Assembly: GCA_013398955.1 (NCBI GenBank)
Contig: VWPU01003052.1
Span: 1 to 64,000, forward strand
Direction of reading: 5' to 3'
Source: Callaeas wilsoni
Taxonomy: Eukaryota > Chordata > Aves > Passeriformes > Callaeidae
DNA length: 64,000 bases
Shown: one piece after another, positions 1 to 11,490 of the stretch
How the letters are laid out: every line of letters starts with the position of its first letter
Numbering within the stretch: position 1 is the first letter of the stretch
Notes under the pieces: model-generated
Database searches by the model: none
The model's input: only the letters and a program-made list of their open reading frames with translations
Told to the model about the DNA's origin: nothing
Made by a program: the position numbers and the translations under genes

Positions 1-19
1 TTCCCTTCCCTTCCCTTCC
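1..19. repeat. TTCCC pentamer microsatellite, cut by window edge
   Basis: The window opens inside a perfect TTCCC array with almost four copies. The left end is outside the window, so its full length is unknown. Confidence 0.9.
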
Positions 20-999
20 ATCTGTATTATGCATGGTTTTGTTAATTCTGTTTTGTCTTGTGTACTTTTTGTTTAAATTCTAGTTTCTACCAATTATTCC
101 TTTATGGGAGTCCAGTTTGATGATTCTAACTTCCGCAAATATCCCCAAATTCTTTTGAAAAATTCAACTTTACATTTCTCTTGTACAGAGGCCATTTTGA
201 TGACCAGTTTCATTCTACAACTGTTGGAAGAGGTCTTATTAGTTTTAGGCAGTTGGGAAGCTATTTATAAAAAACTTTTTGGGTTGTCTTAACTTTTAAG
301 GAGACTTCAAGATTTTTACTTTTTTTATTTGAACAATGCTTGAAAAATTAAATAAATTTTTAATAATTCAGTAGAAGGTTGTAAGAAAGTATCTTCTTAC
401 CAACTGACAATTCTATAATTAAATTACTGAAAAAAATAGCTGTTATTTTTTCATGATAGATTTTCTTTTTTTTCTCTTTGTTTGTGTGTAGAATCTTCTA
501 TATATCTTTTATTTTAGTAGATAATATTAATTTTTGTTTGTATTTGCTATAACATTATGTCTTTAATGTTTTTAAACCATCCACCATATGTATTTTACTT
601 CTCTAATTTTTATGTTGTCCTCCTACATAATATTAAATACCATTCTAATGAATTTTCACTGTGTTTTTTGAATTTACATTTATTCAGTTTGAGCATGTTA
701 TGCTCACTCTTTTACCATAACCATTTGATGTTAAATTTTTGAGCTAAGACTTGTTTCAGCACTAAGTAAAATATGACTTCTGAGGTGGATTCTCTTCCTA
801 GCTATTCCAAGTGTGACTGTCAAAATCGTGTTGTGCCTTCATGCAGTGTTTACCCACAAGACAAACAGGGTTGCCCCATTATTGTGCTTTCTGCTTTGTC
901 ATCAATCTCTCTGAGCTTCCCTACCATCTCCTTGGCTTTACCATAGCTCTGTGTGGAAGATAGTAGAACAGTCTTCGCTATTTACATTTTTCATTCCTT
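20..999. other. AT-rich non-coding stretch
   Basis: Very T-rich on the plus strand with only short chance open frames. From about 780 the sequence becomes less AT-biased and may be the decayed 3' part of the ancient CR1 that is clear from about 1,000. I see no gene or RNA here. Confidence 0.5.
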
Positions 1000-1880
1000 T
1001 GTCTTCTGTCGCACATTGAGCCAATGCATTCAGAGAACTCTTTATGGAGGAACCAGCATGTATTTCCTGAGTTGTAACCACTAGACTTCATTGGCATTCC
1101 CCAGATGCAATACTTTATATTTTGCCACTAAAGCCCAGCTGCCACCCTTCCAGCCACTCTTTTTGTGGGAAGTGTTTGCAGGTCCTCAACATTTGCGCAG
1201 CTCAAAAAAACAAATTAGTATGATCTGTAGAGTTGGAGATTTTACTGTTCACTCGCTTTTCCAGACCACTGATGATTTACATTGGAAAACAGCAGCACAA
1301 GCACCAATTGATGGGACAGCATCCTACCGTCTTCCATCTAGAAAATTAAAGAACATTTGGTCTATAAAGGTCTGTGTTAGGATGTTTTCTTCCTATCCTT
1401 TAATCAGCTTTTAATCCATAAAAGATCCCCTCTACCAATCCTGCCACAGTTTAATTTCTTTAATAATCTTTGGTGTCAAGGACTTTTTAAAAATGCAAGT
1501 ACATCCACATTTCTGCTGACATCATCAGCACAGTAGGGTAGCAAGGTAGTATTTTCTTTACAGAAATCAGACTCTTTCCCTTGTAACATCTTTTTTTTTT
1601 TTTTTAAAGTGGGGATGGAATCCTGCCTTTCCTAGCATGATCTCTTGAGACCTTTTTGAGATGGGAGGTGCATTGGCAATCTGTCAGTCTTCCGCCACAG
1701 TAACCTTTCATAATGTAGCTTACAGATTGCAGCCAAAAGTCCTGTAAATTCACACCTAAGTTGCTTCAGAGCTCTTGGGTGAAGGCCATGCAGTTTAATG
1801 TCTTCTTACATCAAATTGACCTATCTAGTTCAACTTCATGCCTGTTTAAGATCTTGCATGAAATTCCAACACTAGGAACA
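1000..1880 (-). mobile_element. Ancient CR1-type LINE remnant, reverse transcriptase region
   Basis: The plus strand reads as the antisense of an old CR1 (L3-like) LINE. Segments near 1,000-1,130, 1,210-1,290, 1,390-1,510 and 1,600-1,830 follow, in order, the consensus I remember for old amniote CR1 copies. The stretch near 1,470-1,510 corresponds to the antisense of the RT block that encodes a YLDF.KAFD-like motif. The stretch near 1,660-1,790 is the antisense of the domain upstream of it. The copy is full of substitutions and indels and has no usable frame; the 107-aa plus-strand frame at 1,091-1,414 is a chance product. It ends where the younger CR1 begins. The exact subfamily is not determined. 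Confidence 0.72.
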
Positions 1881-1887
1881 AAATAAT

Positions 1888-2792
1888 CATAGATTCACAG
1901 AATATTCCAACTGGGAAGAGACCCACAAGGATCATCAACTCTTATCCCTGAATAGGACATCCAGAATATCACACCTTGTGCCTGGGAATATCGTCCAAAC
2001 GTTTCTTGAACTCTGTCAGGCTTGGTGCTGTGACCACTTCCCTGGGAGGCCTGTTCCAGTGTCCAAACCTCCTCTGGGTGAAGAACTTTTTTCTCATATC
2101 CAACCTAAACCTTCACTGACACTGTTTCAGGCCATTCTCTTGGCTCCTGTCACTGGTCACCACAGAGAAGGCATCAGTGCCTGTACCTCTGCTTCCCCTC
2201 ATGAGGAACTTGTAGACTGCAATGAGGTCTCCCCTCAGTCTCCTCCTGGCTGACCCAGTCAACTGACCTCCTTTGTTCCTCATACGACTTCTCCTTCACC
2301 ATTCTTGTGGCCCTCTTTTGGATGCTCTCCAATAGCTTCATGTCATTTTATATTGTGTCACCCAAAACTGTTCACATGACTCGAGGTGAGGCTGCCCCAA
2401 TCCCCAATCCTCTCCCTTGCCTGGCTGGTGATGCTGTGCCTCGTGCCCCCCAGGACACTGTTGGCACCCCTGGCTGCCAGGGCACTGCTGACTGATATTC
2501 AACTTCCCATCAGCCAGGATCTCCAGGGGCCTTTCCACGGCACTGCTCTCCAACATCTCACTCCCCAGTCTCTCCATACATCCAGGTTGACCCATCCCCA
2601 GTGCAGAATCCAGCACTTGCCCTTGTTAAACTTTGTAGGACTGGTGGTTGCCCAGCTCTCTAACTAGTCTAAATTCTCCCTTCAGGGCTTCTCTGCCTTC
2701 CACAGAGTCAACAGCTGCTCCCAGCTTTGTATCTGCAAACTTAGTATCGCTTTAGTCTTCTGTCCAGGTTGTTTACAAAGATGCTGAAGAGC
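1888..2792 (-). mobile_element. CR1 LINE, 5'-truncated copy with 3' end
   Basis: The left edge carries the antisense of the CR1 3' terminus, an ATTCTATGA-like end read as TCATAGATTCACAGAATATTCC-type sequence. To its right run the antisense ORF2 C-terminus and then upstream ORF2 sequence to about 2,792, where the copy is truncated. CR1 is the dominant avian non-LTR retrotransposon and typically inserts as 5'-truncated copies. Reading the plus strand gives a 91-aa frame (1,978-2,253, GTG start) that is homologous to the antisense frame in the 10.2-10.5 kb copy. This confirms that both are the same subfamily and that the frame is not a gene. Frames at 2,307-2,667 on both strands are also products of this element. 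Confidence 0.95.
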
Positions 2793-5120
2793 AATCTGTT
2801 TGATGTAAAAACAGACCTTGATATATAAAATGCTTTAATTCAAAATTAATTAAAAAATAAAATTACAGCATGAACTGAATTGAAGGGAAAGTTTCAGAAC
2901 ATAACGGAAAAGTAGTGAGACTGTTCATTCACCTGTAATATAAATCAACTCTTGCCTAGTAGTTACAGGCTTCATGTTTCCCATAATATTTCTAGTTGTA
3001 GATTCTTTGTGTGTTTTGCTATATATATTATTCCCCTTGCATATAGCAATCTGCAATGAATTTTCAGAACTGATCCATGGTTAAAATCTATACATTTTAT
3101 ACTTGGTTTTTATTTGAAAACTGTTTCCTAGGAAGACGTACATATATTTATATTTGCCTTTTAGAAGATGAAGAATAACACCTGGCATGTATTTCTCTAC
3201 AGAAAATGTTTAGCTTCACATCACACATCTTCCTTGCTAGGAAATGAAGAGTTAATTAATCTCTCTTAGCTGCTCTCCATTTATAGTTCAATCAGGGAGT
3301 ACATTCTAGAAGAATCAAATCCAGTACAGTTCATAGACATTGCAGTAATTTTGTACCACTATATCATGCTACCAGAGGGGATATCAAGATTAGAGTTTCA
3401 TGCTGAATATTGAACACATCAGACTGAAGATGTGGAGTTCTTAATTGCCAGAGTGGGAGTGTCTATGCCCAAAATAAACTTGCAATGGAGAAAGTTCACT
3501 CATCACCTTGCAAGACATAAGACTTATTCCTTTTTTCTTTTTTTTCACTTAGACAGTAAAATCTCTGAAAAAAAAAAATTATAGTTCTTATGTGCTGAAA
3601 TGTCTTGGCCAGTGTTGGTGGAGAAGGGAGGGATATGCTATCATGAACCAACACGACCTTTTTTTACTCATGTTTTATCCCATAGAGGGGGTTCCTAACT
3701 GTTTTCTCCTTCTCCTGGAACAGGAGAATCCTGGAATCATCAATGTTGTTACCAGTACCGTATCCTAGAAAAACTTACATTCTTATTTGTAGACCTTCTC
3801 CTGGGAGCTGAACATTTCTGCAGCTTCAAGTAAAAGAGGAAATTTAAATTGTTTTGTTATAGTACATAGGTGTAGAATATCTAAAATATTTAGTTAATGG
3901 GGAAAATGTGTCTTCTAGCAATTTTGAAAAAAAGGGTTCTCATTCCTTCGATTTTTATGTAGAAGTGCCCAAATGAATACAGCTGATTTTGCATAGGTAG
4001 AAATATAAACAAAATATTTCTCACTTGTTTACTCTGTTTCTGGTGCAATGAAAAATCAAAATTCTGTGTTTAGTTTAGATTGAACATACTCACTTCCTAT
4101 TTCAGTTAATGAACTTCTCGCTTCTTTCAATTCCTCCATGTCCCCCTCCCACAAATAACCAGGATTCCCAACATAGTCACATCAATCTTAATAAAGAATG
4201 AGTGTTTTGTGATTTTTGGATGAGACTAGCATTACATCTGAGGGAAATCTATTCAGCACATTGTGTTTTATATAAAATATGGTAGTATAGCAAAAGGGAA
4301 AAAGATGAGATTTTAGATTAAAGGCTGAAAATCTCTCTTGGAAATTCTATTATGAAAACAAAGTAGAAAAAATCCTTTCTATGCTGCAGAGGAATAAAAA
4401 CTAGCAAAAGCAGATTTTTTGCTCACAAAATGATGAAATTTTCCCCATAATGCTTTGGGCCAACTTATTTTATTCAATGCAATTTAAATATTTCATTTTG
4501 ATTTCCTTATTAATGATTTTCTCTAAAAGCAATTTCACTCTGGGAAGAAATTTTGAAATAAACGTTCAATTCAAAAAATGCTAAATAGGGCACTTGGGTG
4601 TTATTGAAATACCTAGCTTTATTTTCAAGCTGACATGCTTTACAAATGCTGTAGTTTTTATTAAAATTTTATGTTAAGTAGTTCAAAACTGTGTGATTAT
4701 AAATTTGTGAGTCAAGTCTATTGCCGGGGAAATATAATACTCCTTAAAGGAACAGGTGGTTGGGCATGTATAGCTTGCATTGTACTGATCAGGGACTATT
4801 TAAGTGATACATGGAACAGAGTTCAGTGTGCTGATACATTTCCAATTTATGGGCAGAACGGGTTATTGGGTTTTGTTTTTGGAGGGGGGGGGCAGAGGTA
4901 GAGATGGTGGTTACATTCTTCATTTCAATTATAGCAAGAATTAATATTCAGTAAGTACAACATGCATGTGTTCTACAGGCTAGATCCAACCCCTGGGATC
5001 CACGAATGCTAAAGAGCTTCCAGGTTTGTAATCCTGACATTTGGAGTCCTGCAGCCACAGGGTGCACTGCGCCATGGAGCTGCTGATGGTTTAGATCTGA
5101 CCTCTGGAAACATTACATGG
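2793..5120. other. Non-coding AT-rich stretch, no feature recognised
   Basis: Single-copy-looking AT-rich sequence with no convincing exon, RNA or repeat. It has a short G run near 4,883-4,891 and many small A and T runs. Open frames are at most about 76 codons and show no recognisable motif. Confidence 0.55.
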
Positions 5121-5127
5121 CTGTTCC

Positions 5128-5275
5128 TGTTTATTGTTTGCATCTCCACAGTGCCAAAGGAACCAGGATTCTCCAGTGCCAGGTGGCGCACAGAGATTGG
5201 ACAGACTGCCCTTGCCCCAGAGACATGCGGGACAATAGAAACAGACACAAATAAATAACCAAGAGCAAGGAAGCA
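5128..5275. repeat. Possible ancient SINE-like interspersed repeat
   Basis: The stretch resembles an old repeat common in reptile and bird genomes that contains a 'CAGTGCC.A.G.ACC' block, a 'GACAG.C..CCCTTGCCCCA.AGA' block and a trailing A/ACAGACA-rich segment. The order of these blocks is preserved but the match is diverged. Identification is from memory, and the family name and orientation are not certain. Upstream sequence at 4,980-5,127 is also less AT-rich than its surroundings and may belong to the same or another old element. Confidence 0.4.
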
Positions 5276-8200
5276 GTCAGCTTGTTGTGATAGTTACTAG
5301 ACCCTGCAAACACATCAAGGTTGTAAGACGCGCTGCAGAAGGTGACTTAATGAGAAATTGAAAGTTGAATAATGGATCAGTTTAAATACTTCTTCCAGAG
5401 AAATCCTCTTTAGTCTAAATGAAATGAACATCTTGGAAAACAACACATTGGTGCTTGCAATGAAGTTTAACAAATGAGAGAGTGGATGTTTGCATCAGTG
5501 ATTTACCAGCTCTTGTCTCTTAGCAGTAATAAATAAAAATAAAAAAGCAGCCCAAGTTTGGCAGCAAGGCAATCTGAGAGTGTAAATTTATATTAAGTGC
5601 AATGGTCAATAATAAGCCCAAGAAAGGATACAAAAGTGGGACAGGATTAGCAGTGATGAACCTGGCAGAAGGAATCTTATAGCAACAGTCTGGATTGATA
5701 TTAGGGCAATTTCTCAAGGCCACATAGAATAATGCTACTATAATTAAAATTAATGCTAATTATTCCCTACTCAAAAAAGATTATGTCCTGGCCATGTCGT
5801 GCAGAAGATGGATGTTGTAACAACCTGAGGCAAATGGTCAGACTTCAAAGATCAAGAACACTGGGATGTGGTAGAGGCACCTGCATCCACAATGGTACCG
5901 AGGGCTCCCTGGCCAGGAAAGCATCTCATTCCTTTCTGAAGGAATGGCTGCAATATGTTTCAGTTGATAGTGTTGCTATTATTTTGTTCAAAGTCAGGTG
6001 AATTCCAATTTGGTTTAAAAAATGAGGTAGATCTTTGTCTTATACAAGCAATCACCACTCCACCTGTTTTAATGATTGTGGTCAGTCAAGAAAAGTTCAC
6101 TGTGGACTCCTCAGCATGAAGATTCATTTTCCATCCATATTTCAGGGAAATATATAGACACTTAAACATACTGCAGACATTGCCCAAAGAGATCTGAGTA
6201 ATAAGAACTAAGCAAAACGAGTACTAGAAATATAAAATTTAGTTCTATATTAGGAAAAGTATAAATCTTAGTTATTTTAAAGATAAAGATATTTTAATCA
6301 TTAAAAATAGCTGCATTTGTTAAAGATTATAAATTATCATCAATTGCTGTTTTTAGCTAATTTAAATATGATTGTTTTTCAGCCACTGTGAAATTCTGGA
6401 GTAGGTTTGGAAAAGCAGTTAAAAAATACAGCCTATAGGAAGCTTTTGACTTTGTATGTATTTAGAGATTTAAAATGAGACAGCTTACTATTTCAGATAG
6501 GCATAAAATTAGAAGCATCAGCTAATGAGATGTTATGTGTTATGACTTTTTAATGTATTATTTATGGAAAACTTTTACCAGGTTATCTATCACTCAAAAT
6601 AAATGAAATATAACCATTTTATTAATCATATTTATCAATCATCGTTGTGCTTGAGGAATAGGTTTTTCATGTCAAGAACAAGAAAGCATACATACTATTT
6701 TCATTTTATTCTGCATGGGTAGAGCTTCATAACGAAAATGATATACAGGAAATAATTTTAACTTCAGTATAATATTCTTTCATGCTAGAAATTCAGAGCA
6801 ATTCAGAAACATTAAAGATTTGAGACAGAAGGTGCAAAGAAAGGACAAAATTATCCAAAGAATAAGCAGTAGAATATGGAAAGAACCAAAAGATTTCATC
6901 TGATCTTGGCTAGAAAGCATCTTTAACTGAAAGGTAGTGACACTTTCTGGAAAAAACCAGGGATCTATAAGAAAATGAGAGATAGAAAGTTGCAGAATCA
7001 CTTTTCAACCTCAACTGTAGCTGAAGCAAAGCATAACTTCTTGCATACATGTCTTTGGAGATGTCTTCAGCATTCAGAAAGCCTGATCTCATCACTGAGG
7101 GGCTGTGAGTATGCACCAACCTCTCTGGATGCATATCTGTGTGCTCCTATACACCAACACTACCCTTACTGCAAATATGCAGTGGGGACTACTGACCTGT
7201 GCTGTTATATTTCAAAACATAGGGGAAAAAAAAAGGAAAAAAAGGGAATGCTTTTGAACCACTGAGAGCAGTCTAGTGTTGCTTCAGGACAAAGTTTGTC
7301 TGAGCATATGACTAGACACATGGAATTGAATTAGTTATCCACACGAAACGACAACTGAGTGAATTTTTATTCCTCACAGGAAAATATCTAAAAAAGACCT
7401 GTGCATCCAAATTTTGTAACATGTCTAGTAGACATCTGCATATTTTTTCTTGTTATTTTTTCTTATTTTTTAACAGGAGATGTCTTAGTGACTCAATGAA
7501 ATTCGAAAGGGCAATTTTTGGTTATTTCTTAAGGTACATGGAAATGACAAAACCAAAATGCTGCAAAATATAATTACTTATGTAAAATTATTACACAGCT
7601 ATTAAGATTTAGTATTCATGATTCCTATAGTATTCATATGAAAACTTAGCCTGCAAGAAGGAAAGAGAAAGGATCCCAAGTATCAAAACAACTTCAGGAA
7701 CAAAACTCTTTATTTTGCAACAAAAGTTATGTCATTAGTGTGTCATGGATCATTGTCCAGCATGCACAGCAGCCTGGCTCCATGGAAAATAGAGGAATGC
7801 AAGCCCTGTCCTTGATGTTTACACTTACAAGGGCAAGTGGTTAGCAGAAACAAATGACTATATCCTGTAATCAATAATTACTAACTGGGGAAACTGAATG
7901 TAATCACTGAACAAAATGGTTATTTAATCAGAAGGTATTACTATGTATTATTCAATATTTAAGCTCATTGGGTATTTACTTTGTTATTTTGAACTTATAT
8001 CATTTTAAATCGGTTTTGCTCTCTAGAAACAATAGAAGACATCGATAGATGTCTGACAATCAGTAATTTTTGAGGGTGCCTGAAACCAAGGTGGGCCTTT
8101 GATCTTGACGACTCCTATAAATTGGTTTCTGCATACCACTTACATGCCAGCAGCTTAATTTTTTTTAATTGACCTTCAGATCAAGAGAAATAGATTTCTG

Positions 8201-10063
8201 GTTCATTATGTTTCAGACTTCCTCTTTGTATATCGAAGTTACAGGCTGCTTTAACAACAGAAATTTTATCATACTACCTTTTAGTTTTTATTTCTTAGAA
8301 ATCCATTTCAGCTTCACTGTTGTTTTTTTATATGATGTGAGGGTTTTTTATGCGTGTGAGCCTCTCTCCTGTCATGTCTTAGTTTTGACTCTGAGGCAAT
8401 GTTACCTCATTTAACTGCAAAAATTATACTTAAAATGTGTGGCAATAGCAACCGTAATTTTGCCCTGGCTTTATCAGGAAGAAGCTCCGAACATCTAGGG
8501 TGCTGAGCAGTGTGTGAAGACAAATATTGTATGAAAGACTGTAGACTTCCAAGTGACTTTTTGGGATAGTAGATTGGTTGTTTCACAGGAGCCTTAGGGC
8601 ACTGAGGCAGTATCTCAACACTGGGTTTAAGCTAGGTCTCTAGACTCTATAGATGCTGGAGAATATTAGGTAGTCTACCAAAATACTTATTCCTGTGCAA
8701 ACACTTAGATTACATGAACTGTGTCCTGAAAGTGCATTATCTCCAAAGAGAACATGCAGGAACATAGTTCTTAAGAGAAACAAGGCTTAATCCTGCCTTG
8801 ATCCTAATGGTCAAGTTTAGATTGCACCTTGCTCCAAGACATGGGAGGAGAACCTAATCCCAAAATGACTCCATTTGTTGAATCAGACTAGCAGTTGTGG
8901 CACACAGTTTATCTTTTGTATTTTTTATGGCTCTTTCACTACACTAAAATGTTTCTGCACAAGTGTCCTCTTTTCTTTACTAGAAGGCAGGTCATACTGA
9001 GCTTCCTTTGCCATCCCCAGTCAAGCTAAGCTTTGATGGAGCTACATGTAAATCCATCCTTCACTGTCTGGACTCCTCTTCCTTCAGCATAACAGAGCAG
9101 TTAGGAAGATATAAGCAAATTTGCAGGTGATTGCAGTTTTCTCTTCTGACTTAATTTCAGATAAATGAACTATTACATTTCCCAAAAAGAAAGAATTAAA
9201 AAATCAAATACAAAATCAACTCCTGTGGTTGGTTCTTCACATTTGATGCTTTGAAGGTCCAAATATTTTTCTGTTCAGCTCTCCTACCATTATAATTTAC
9301 ATTTGTACAGAATTTTTGTGTTCTTTGCACAGAATTACAGGTTCTTTGTTCTTGGAGAAAAATAAAATATTGGCATACCTTCCTATAACCTCACCTTTTA
9401 TTCATGAATGAGAGGCAACTCAAAAAACTAGGAATGGAAAAAAAAAGTTACTCATTTTATTTAATTTTTTTTAAAGGTTTTGTATTTTAAATTCCACATC
9501 CACTTGCATTCACCTCAGTAAAGCATGCATAACAGCAAAAAGAGTAGGGAATGCAAAGGATTTACTGAACAGAATCTTTTGCAAAAGGAATAAGTATTTT
9601 CTATTACAGAATCTTCTGTGTGTGGAAATAGTAATGAAAATATGATTTTTTCATTTATAATTGTGTGATACTAGCAATCCTTGAAAGTGTCCTACTCTGA
9701 CATCTTTGAAATTTGGTATCTTGTGTGCATTTCTTTACACATTAACTTGTTTTTCCCGCCTTCCTGTTCATTTGTTTGCAAGATGGATACAAGTACAGAG
9801 ATACACACCAGTCCTGAAATGGAATTCCATGTTTAGAGAGTCTCTGCTTCTAGAATCAGCTAAGAAAGTAGATAATCCCTTCTGGTCCTCATGACTGCAG
9901 TCTGTCAGGAAGATTAGCAGTGGAATATTGGATTGTTGATATCAATGTTTTTATAATAAGCAACATCGTAATGCAATCTGACTGAGATGGTTATCAACAT
10001 CAGTGTTGAGACTTCATGAAATTTATCCCTTACACCCCTTGCCCAAGACTCTGCTCTGCACTG
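5276..10063. other. Non-coding AT-rich stretch, no feature recognised
   Basis: Nearly 5 kb without a recognisable gene. The open frames are short and overlap on both strands (for example 6,780-7,265), as expected of non-coding DNA. Small homopolymers occur near 7,226-7,243 and 9,437-9,475. No LINE tail or LTR was recognised. Confidence 0.55.
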
Positions 10064-10580
10064 CAGCCTTACCTTGGGTCCTGTGTGCAGATTTGGTCAC
10101 TGCAATATAAGACATGAGCTTATAGAGAGTGTCCAAAGGACGGCAAGGAAGATGGTAAAGGGCCTTGGGAGGAAACTGTATGAGGAGCAGCTGAGGTCAC
10201 CTGGTCTGTTCAGCCTGGAGGAGACTGCAGAGAGACCCTGTCACAGTCTACGACTTCCTCACAAGGGGAATACATGTGGCAGGCACTGATCTTTTCTCTG
10301 TGGTGGCCAGTGACAGGACCCAAGGGAATGGCCCGAAACCATGTCAGGGGAGGTTTAAGTTGGATATTAGAAAAAGGTTCTTCATTGAAAGGGTGTTTAG
10401 GCACTGGAACAGGCCTCCCAGGGAAGTGATCACAGCACCAAGCCTGACAGCGTTCAAGAAGCAGTTGCACAATGCTCCCAGGCACATGGTATGACTTTTG
10501 AGCATGGTCTTGTACAGGGCCAGGACTTAGACTACATGGTCCTTGTGGATCTCTTTCAAATCAGCATATTCTGTAAATCT
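10064..10580 (+). mobile_element. CR1 LINE 3' end with broken ORF2 C-terminus
   Basis: This is a 5'-truncated CR1 in the plus orientation. The frame at 10,074-10,289 contains KMVKGLGRKLYEEQ and GLFSLEE, the usual CR1 ORF2 C-terminal 'YEERL..LGLFSLE' block. The frame at 10,276-10,494 contains DLFSVVASDRTQGNG, GRFKLDIRKRFF and HWNRPPREV, the final conserved ORF2 block. The two lie in different frames, so a frameshift between about 10,230 and 10,275 has broken ORF2. The 3' end finishes with AGCATATTCTGTAAATCT, a decayed form of the CR1 terminal repeat. It belongs to the same subfamily as the copy at 1,888-2,792 but in the opposite orientation. Confidence 0.95.
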
Positions 10581-11365
10581 GAAAATTTTCATTAGAAGCT
10601 GATTTCCGTAGCAAAGAGGAACATGATAGTTTCCAGATTAAATTTACTCATCTTGGTTTTAGAACTATGTTTGCTTATTCTTATGCTTTGCCTTAAATAG
10701 ATGGGGGTTTTTTCTCCTTCCTTTTGTTTGTCTGCTGTTAGATTTATGAACAAGACCTGCAGTCCTTCTCCTGTTGTTCAGTCGTTTCATCTTGGTGTTT
10801 CTTCTTAAATAGTGACATCTTCATCGCTTTATCATAATAATATACCTTCTTTTTTTAAAAATTCTAGTTAAAATTTACCTTCATGAGCATGTCTGTAGAG
10901 ACTGTTCTAAGCAAGGTCTTATGCTAGGGTCTTAATACTTGTCGACTGCTTGTTGATCTCCCTCCTCACTTCAGAGACTCCAGAATCACAAACAAGTTTC
11001 AGGCACCCGCATGAGACCAGCACCTTATCATCATTTTGTGACCTAATGATTTCATTGAGCCTAGATCTATTCATCTGCACCACTCCCCTTTCTAAGAAAA
11101 GTCACTGCATCTCACTGAAAAAAGATACCTTCTTATTCTTGCACAATAAATGTTTGGTAAATAAATGTGTAGTTTTGCAGTTACATCCATGTTTGCAATT
11201 TTGAATTCTCGTTTATGTTTGTTCTAAGTCTGTCATGTTTTGATATGGCTAACCAGCTACCAATTTGCCATATTCATTAATTCTACCTCTTAAAGGGTAG
11301 TGTTCTGAATCTCTACAATATCCAACAAAAATCCTTGCTACTGGTCCCAAGACCAGTGTGGATGA
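10581..11365. other. Non-coding stretch between CR1 copies
   Basis: AT-rich, with no gene or repeat recognised. The 84-codon plus-strand frame at 10,950-11,204 has no recognisable domain. Confidence 0.5.
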
Positions 11366-11490
11366 GAATCACAGGAAGCTGGAAGGAACTTCTGAAGGTC
11401 TCCAGTGTGACCTCCTGACCAAAGCAAGGGTAATCAAGTTCTTTAGGGTCTTTTCTGGTCAATTTATGGAAACTTCCAAGGCAGGGCAGA
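11366..11490 (-). mobile_element. Diverged CR1 3'-end fragment
   Basis: The plus strand reads GAATCACAGGAAGCTGGAAG, then the 'GGTCTCCAGTGTGACCTCCTG' and 'AAAGCA.GG' blocks, followed by 'TTTTCTGGTCAA.TT'. This is the antisense of a CR1 3' end. It is more diverged than the copies at 1.9 and 10 kb. The right boundary is fuzzy, since similarity fades after about 11,490. Confidence 0.7.
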
